This document shows positions 61,605-64,000 of a stretch of DNA of 64,000 nucleotides, in pieces; position 1 is the first letter of the stretch, and every line of letters starts with the position of its first letter. The notes beneath the pieces are model-generated. The model did no database searches. It saw only the letters and a program-made list of their open reading frames with translations, and was not told the origin of the DNA. This stretch comes from Saprospiraceae bacterium (lineage in GTDB: Bacteria; Bacteroidota; Bacteroidia; Chitinophagales; Saprospiraceae), in assembly GCA_041392805.1 (NCBI GenBank), contig JAWKLJ010000002.1, positions 3,301,001-3,365,000 on the forward strand, in the 5' to 3' direction. A program made the position numbers and the translations under genes.

Positions 61605-64000
61605 TTATCCCTGGGCTGTCACTTCCAGGTGACTAAACCCACTACCCTTTTTTACTAATTTTATTTGGGTTGAAATTCTTTCCTTTAGCGCTTTCACATG
61701 AGATATCACACCAATCGTTTTCCCATTAGCCTGCAGGTTTTCTAAAGTGGTAATGGCCAGGTCCAGGCTATTGTCATCAAGGGTTCCAAAACCTTCATCA
61801 ATAAACAAGGATTGAATTTGTGCACTCCGGCCTGCCAGATCAGACAAGGCCAAAGCCATCGCCAGGCTGACCAAGAAACTCTCCCCACCAGAGAGCGTAT
61901 TCATCGACCGCGCATTGTCCGCCTGGTAGGTATCTACAATTTCCAATTCCAGGTCTTCTGTTTCACTTTTCTTTATGAGGTAACGACCGTTGAGCTGTTG
62001 TAAGTGTTGATTGGCAAGAAATATCAATTTATTCAGCGTCAAACCTTGGGCAAAAATCCTGAATTTTTTTCCATCAGCCTGGCCAATTAAATCATTTAAT
62101 TTCGCCCAGCGAATAACTTCCCGCTGCTGGTCCTCCATTGTCTTCAGCAAAACCAAAGCTTTTTGTTCTTGTTTAAAATGCTGTTGGATTCGCTCTCTTA
62201 AGGCTCCTATTTCTTGTTGTAAAAGCTGGAAAGCCTCTTCTTGTTCCTCTAAAATAGCCTGCAATGTTTCAATAGGTGCGCTTGGTAAATCTTGTTTCAA
62301 CAACCGCTCCAATTCGGCTTGGGTATCCTTTAAGGACTGTCCAAGGGCCAATTGTTCACCTTCCAAGGCCTTTTTAAGCGTTTGTATGCGTTGGAATTCT
62401 GGGTCAGATAGCAAGGCTGCTCTGCAAGCGGAGAGGTCCATAAAATGCTGCGCCTGAATGCTTGCTTGCAGGCTTATTGTGGCTTGACTTATTTTGCTAT
62501 GGCGTTCGCTTAGGCTTATTCTTTTTTCAATAAGTTGCTGCTCATAACTTTTCAGTTGGGTGTCCAATTGGGTCAGTGCTTGCTGAAGTTTGTTGACTTT
62601 TTCGGTCTGGTTACTTAATTTTTGTTCTAATTGTTCTTCTAGCTCCTTTGGGTTTTGTGTTCCTAAAACAGCCGTTCGCTCTGCCTGAATAACGGAAATT
62701 TCCTTTTGGATGCGGTCTATTTCTGCTTCTAGTCCAACTAAAATGGCCTTGTTTTCCTGTAGGCGGTTTTCTATTTGTACTTGTTGTAATTGCCGCTTTT
62801 CTATTCCATTGTCCAAGGATTGTGCTTGTGCCGTTTTAGCCAAAAAATCTTGGTTTAACAGCTCCAGTTCCTCAAACAATTGGGCCGCCTTTGCCAAATC
62901 AAATTGCCTATTATAAGGGGCAATGGTTTCATTAAGGCCCTCCACCATATCATCAAACCGTTTTTTGTAATCAGCCAACTGTTCCTGCACTGCCCGAATT
63001 TTTTCTGCTAGGATATTTATTTTATGCTGTCCTTCTTTTTGGGTTTCCTCCTGCCCTATTAATGTTTTTTCTAGCTGCTCTATCGTTGATTGAAGCTTAA
63101 GCAATTCGGTACGTGCCGATTTCATGTCGGCTATCTTTGCTGCCGATTCTTCCATTTTCAATTGCAGTAGAGAGGTTCTGGTTAGCTTAAAAGCACCATC
63201 TGAAATGAGCGGGCCTACTTTGGCCAATTTCTCTTCATAAGCAAGAATTCGCTGAAATTGCTTAGCTACCTGCCCACTTACTTCCTTTAATTCATTCCCT
63301 GCTAATTGTTCTATCCGCAACTCCAGGGCATCCTGCTGCTTGAGTAGGTTTTTATGTTCCTGGTAAATCACTTCGTACCTGCCTTTCACGCTATCCAAGT
63401 CGCTTTTGGCCTTGTCGACAAACTTTTCATTTCCTTTTCTCTCTTTCTCTGGATGGTGCGTAGCGCCACACAATGGGCACGGCATTCCCTCCTGCAATTG
63501 CTGCCGGTCTTTTTCGTAATTGGCATGCATTTGTTCGAGGTCATAAACATGCTGCTTGTATTCCAAATCAGCCCTCGTCCAATCGAGCACTTCGACAGAG
63601 GACATCAGTTTTTTATGAATGACCATTTCTTCTGACCGCAAGTGGTCTAGCTCTTCTTCAAAACCTGCTAACTCCTCTAAAAGATGTTGGTATTCTTCAT
63701 TCAGCTGAAAAAGCTGCTGAAGGATGACCTGTTGGTTATTGAGTTGTTCAATTTCATCCTGAAGCAGGGCAAGGAGTGCTGACCTGCTTTTAGGAATGGT
63801 ACTGGGGCTGCCTTCTTCAAAGGCTACAATTAGCTGCTGTAATTGTGTTTTTTCACTTTCTATTCTTTTTTGCAGAATAGCAGCCTGCGCTAGGAGGGAT
63901 TGCTGCTCTGCAAGTAAGGTTTTCGCCTCTTTTTCCAATTGCAGCTGTAGACGCATTAGCTCCCGGAGTTCCGTTCTTTTAGCATTGATCAACGGCAATT
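61605..64000 (-). CDS. sbcC: SbcC/Rad50-type exonuclease subunit (N-terminus outside window)
   Basis: At least 797 residues are visible; the first codon in the window is a TTG inside the frame, so the gene starts beyond base 64000. Long coiled coils flank the zinc hook CPLCGATHHP near residue 175 of the visible part. The C-terminal ATPase lobe has LSGGESFLVSLAMALALS and a Walker B with FIDEGFGTLD, and a His switch in VISHVKALKE. With SbcD this complex trims hairpins and protein-blocked DNA ends. In a window so rich in palindromes this is of interest. SbcD would be expected beyond the right edge. Confidence 0.93.
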   Translation of the reverse strand, partial: LPLINAKRTELRELMRLQLQLEKEAKTLLAEQQSLLAQAAILQKRIESEKTQLQQLIVAFEEGSPSTIPKSRSALLALLQDEIEQLNNQQVILQQLFQLNEEYQHLLEELAGFEEELDHLRSEEMVIHKKLMSSVEVLDWTRADLEYKQHVYDLEQMHANYEKDRQQLQEGMPCPLCGATHHPEKERKGNEKFVDKAKSDLDSVKGRYEVIYQEHKNLLKQQDALELRIEQLAGNELKEVSGQVAKQFQRILAYEEKLAKVGPLISDGAFKLTRTSLLQLKMEESAAKIADMKSARTELLKLQSTIEQLEKTLIGQEETQKEGQHKINILAEKIRAVQEQLADYKKRFDDMVEGLNETIAPYNRQFDLAKAAQLFEELELLNQDFLAKTAQAQSLDNGIEKRQLQQVQIENRLQENKAILVGLEAEIDRIQKEISVIQAERTAVLGTQNPKELEEQLEQKLSNQTEKVNKLQQALTQLDTQLKSYEQQLIEKRISLSERHSKISQATISLQASIQAQHFMDLSACRAALLSDPEFQRIQTLKKALEGEQLALGQSLKDTQAELERLLKQDLPSAPIETLQAILEEQEEAFQLLQQEIGALRERIQQHFKQEQKALVLLKTMEDQQREVIRWAKLNDLIGQADGKKFRIFAQGLTLNKLIFLANQHLQQLNGRYLIKKSETEDLELEIVDTYQADNARSMNTLSGGESFLVSLAMALALSDLAGRSAQIQSLFIDEGFGTLDDNSLDLAITTLENLQANGKTIGVISHVKALKERISTQIKLVKKGSGFSHLEVTAQG

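Overview
The window looks like chromosome of a Bacteroidota bacterium, most likely from the Saprospiria (Lewinella/Saprospiraceae type). The signs are several secreted proteins with type IX secretion C-terminal sorting domains, OmpA proteins with thrombospondin-type-3 repeats, a DUF5916 protein, a choice-of-anchor-B protein, futalosine-pathway menaquinone genes (mqnE, mqnA), lipoproteins, and hardly any Shine-Dalgarno signals. No rRNA, tRNA or CRISPR array was recognised.

Layout. 1-5.9 kb: the 3' part of a Clp AAA+ ATPase, an OmpA-domain protein, an alpha/beta hydrolase and rmuC. 5.9-24.7 kb: an AT-rich accessory region, almost all on the minus strand. It holds a SCO1-like copper lipoprotein, a MORN-type lipoprotein, a YHYH-domain lipoprotein, a TolC-like gene split by an intact IS21-family element, an HlyD-like adaptor, DUF4956, a CotH-kinase/lamin-tail protein and an ECF sigma/anti-sigma/Spy-like cassette. 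A second, apparently identical copy of that 1427-bp regulatory cassette lies 4844 bp further on, ahead of a second YHYH gene and an FG-GAP protein. Gene debris surrounds these operons: a nonsense-mutated Fic/Doc gene, frameshifted remnants, attC-like hairpins and a cut-off tape-measure fragment of a contractile injection system. 24.8-47.2 kb: ordinary chromosome (acyltransferase, threonine dehydratase, PqiA-like, miaA with an unusual C-terminal extension, serine hydrolase, CDGSH protein, glutamate-synthase-like protein, glycosyltransferase, mqnE-phosphatase-mqnA, pntA1-pntA2-pntB, DUF5916). 47.2-49.0 kb: an AT-rich two-gene island with an AAA ATPase and a small partner, possibly a defence module. 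49.2-64 kb: dnaK, panB, mltG, an OmpA/TSP3 protein, a subtilase, a peptidoglycan-binding protein, a PspA-like coiled-coil pair and most of sbcC.

How the genes may work together. Transcribed right to left, the copy A operon runs sigma factor, membrane anti-sigma, Spy-like sensor, CotH kinase, DUF4956 membrane protein, HlyD adaptor, TolC-like channel, YHYH lipoprotein, MORN lipoprotein, SCO1. This suggests an envelope-stress-controlled surface or export system. The IS insertion has cut its outer-membrane component, while a second sigma cassette drives a shorter YHYH/FG-GAP operon. This is the best candidate here for an undescribed system.

The window also holds at least three families of small palindromic or MITE-like repeats, two of them present twice within the window.
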